Shown piece by piece: positions 63,826 through 64,000 of a stretch of 64,000 nt of DNA. The notes under the pieces were generated by a model that saw only the letters and a list, made by a program, of their open reading frames with translations, made no database searches and was not told the DNA's origin. Within the stretch, counting starts at the first letter, position 1, and each line of letters starts with the position of its first letter. Source of the DNA: Pseudomonas paraversuta (GTDB lineage Bacteria > Pseudomonadota > Gammaproteobacteria > Pseudomonadales > Pseudomonadaceae); the NCBI RefSeq assembly GCF_904063065.1, contig NZ_CAJFCL010000003.1:248001-312000 (forward strand), written 5' to 3'. Position numbers and translations under genes: made by a program.

Positions 63826-64000
63826 ATGGATGCATTTGTACGTACCGGGCCTCTTATGGAAGCGACCAGCTATCCCAAGTGGGCGCAAAAGCTGATCCGC
63901 GACTGTAGCGAGAGCAAGCGCCGTGTCGTCGAGCATGAGGTATATGCACGCATGCGTGATAACACGCTGAGCCCGACAATCATGCGGTTGTACCTCATTG
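63826..64000 (+). CDS. TenA/heme-oxygenase-like protein, 5' end only
   Basis: The first 58 codons of a gene that runs off the right edge: MDAFVRTGPLMEATSYPKWAQ, then DCSESKRRVVEHEVYARMRD. This resembles the TenA/PqqC/iron-containing-redox family gene that follows rbdA in P. aeruginosa (PA0862). AAGGA lies 11 bases before the ATG; the GTG just before it is also possible. Function is by homology only. Confidence 0.7.
   Translation, partial: MDAFVRTGPLMEATSYPKWAQKLIRDCSESKRRVVEHEVYARMRDNTLSPTIMRLYLI

Overview
The window is chromosomal DNA from a Pseudomonas, probably of the fluorescens/fragi/lundensis side of the genus. The evidence is a complete Pseudomonas-type nuo operon with fused nuoCD, a monomeric NADP-isocitrate dehydrogenase, the three-gene NAGGN osmolyte locus, an RbdA-type GGDEF/EAL protein, and REP sequences (GGAGCGAGCTTGCTCGC type) typical of fluorescent pseudomonads. 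The species call is inference. I see no prophage, insertion sequence, CRISPR array, rRNA or tRNA; almost everything is conserved core genome in Pseudomonas order.

Layout. 1-5300: the 5' part of an OprD-family porin gene with a FadR/GntR-like operator upstream, an AI-2E-family permease (ydiK-like), a TonB-dependent receptor of the YncD/PqqU type, and an unusual tandem array of 80-bp units carrying a REP core. 5313-20254: the 13-gene nuo operon (minus strand), A-B-CD-E-F-G-H-I-J-K-L-M-N, closed by a terminator. 20255-22450: the nuo control region and aceA (isocitrate lyase), with two candidate operators (Fur-like before nuo, TGTAGT/ACTACA dyad before aceA). 22450-28800: a secretin-N-domain protein, GNAT acetyltransferase, RoxA ribosomal oxygenase, purB, hflD, mnmA and a NudJ-type Nudix hydrolase. 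28993-31215: monomeric idh.

31711-36845 groups stress proteolysis and the bacterial N-degron pathway: cspD, clpS-clpA, infA, bpt and aat. The two aminoacyl-protein transferases add Leu/Phe to protein N-termini, ClpS recognises these ends and ClpA unfolds the substrates for ClpP (not in the window). 37260-44759 is a plus-strand run ftsK, lolA, rarA, crcB, serS, cysG. REPIN elements and a short copy of the cysG tail follow. 44967-49749 (minus) is the NAGGN locus (asnO, ngg, M42 peptidase), preceded by a poorly conserved short ORF and an orphan LuxR-type response regulator. 51550-64000 holds mnmC, a two-domain PPK2, fumC, a DUF2059 protein, a BolA protein, trhO, a DsbA-family protein, an ABC exporter, rbdA, and the start of a TenA/heme-oxygenase-like gene.

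Points of most interest: no dimeric icd gene beside idh and no trxB between aat and ftsK, although both sit there in P. aeruginosa; a higher-order REP tandem array; an 18/20 copy of the cysG tail beside two REPINs; and several candidate operators. I did not find a clearly new multi-gene system.
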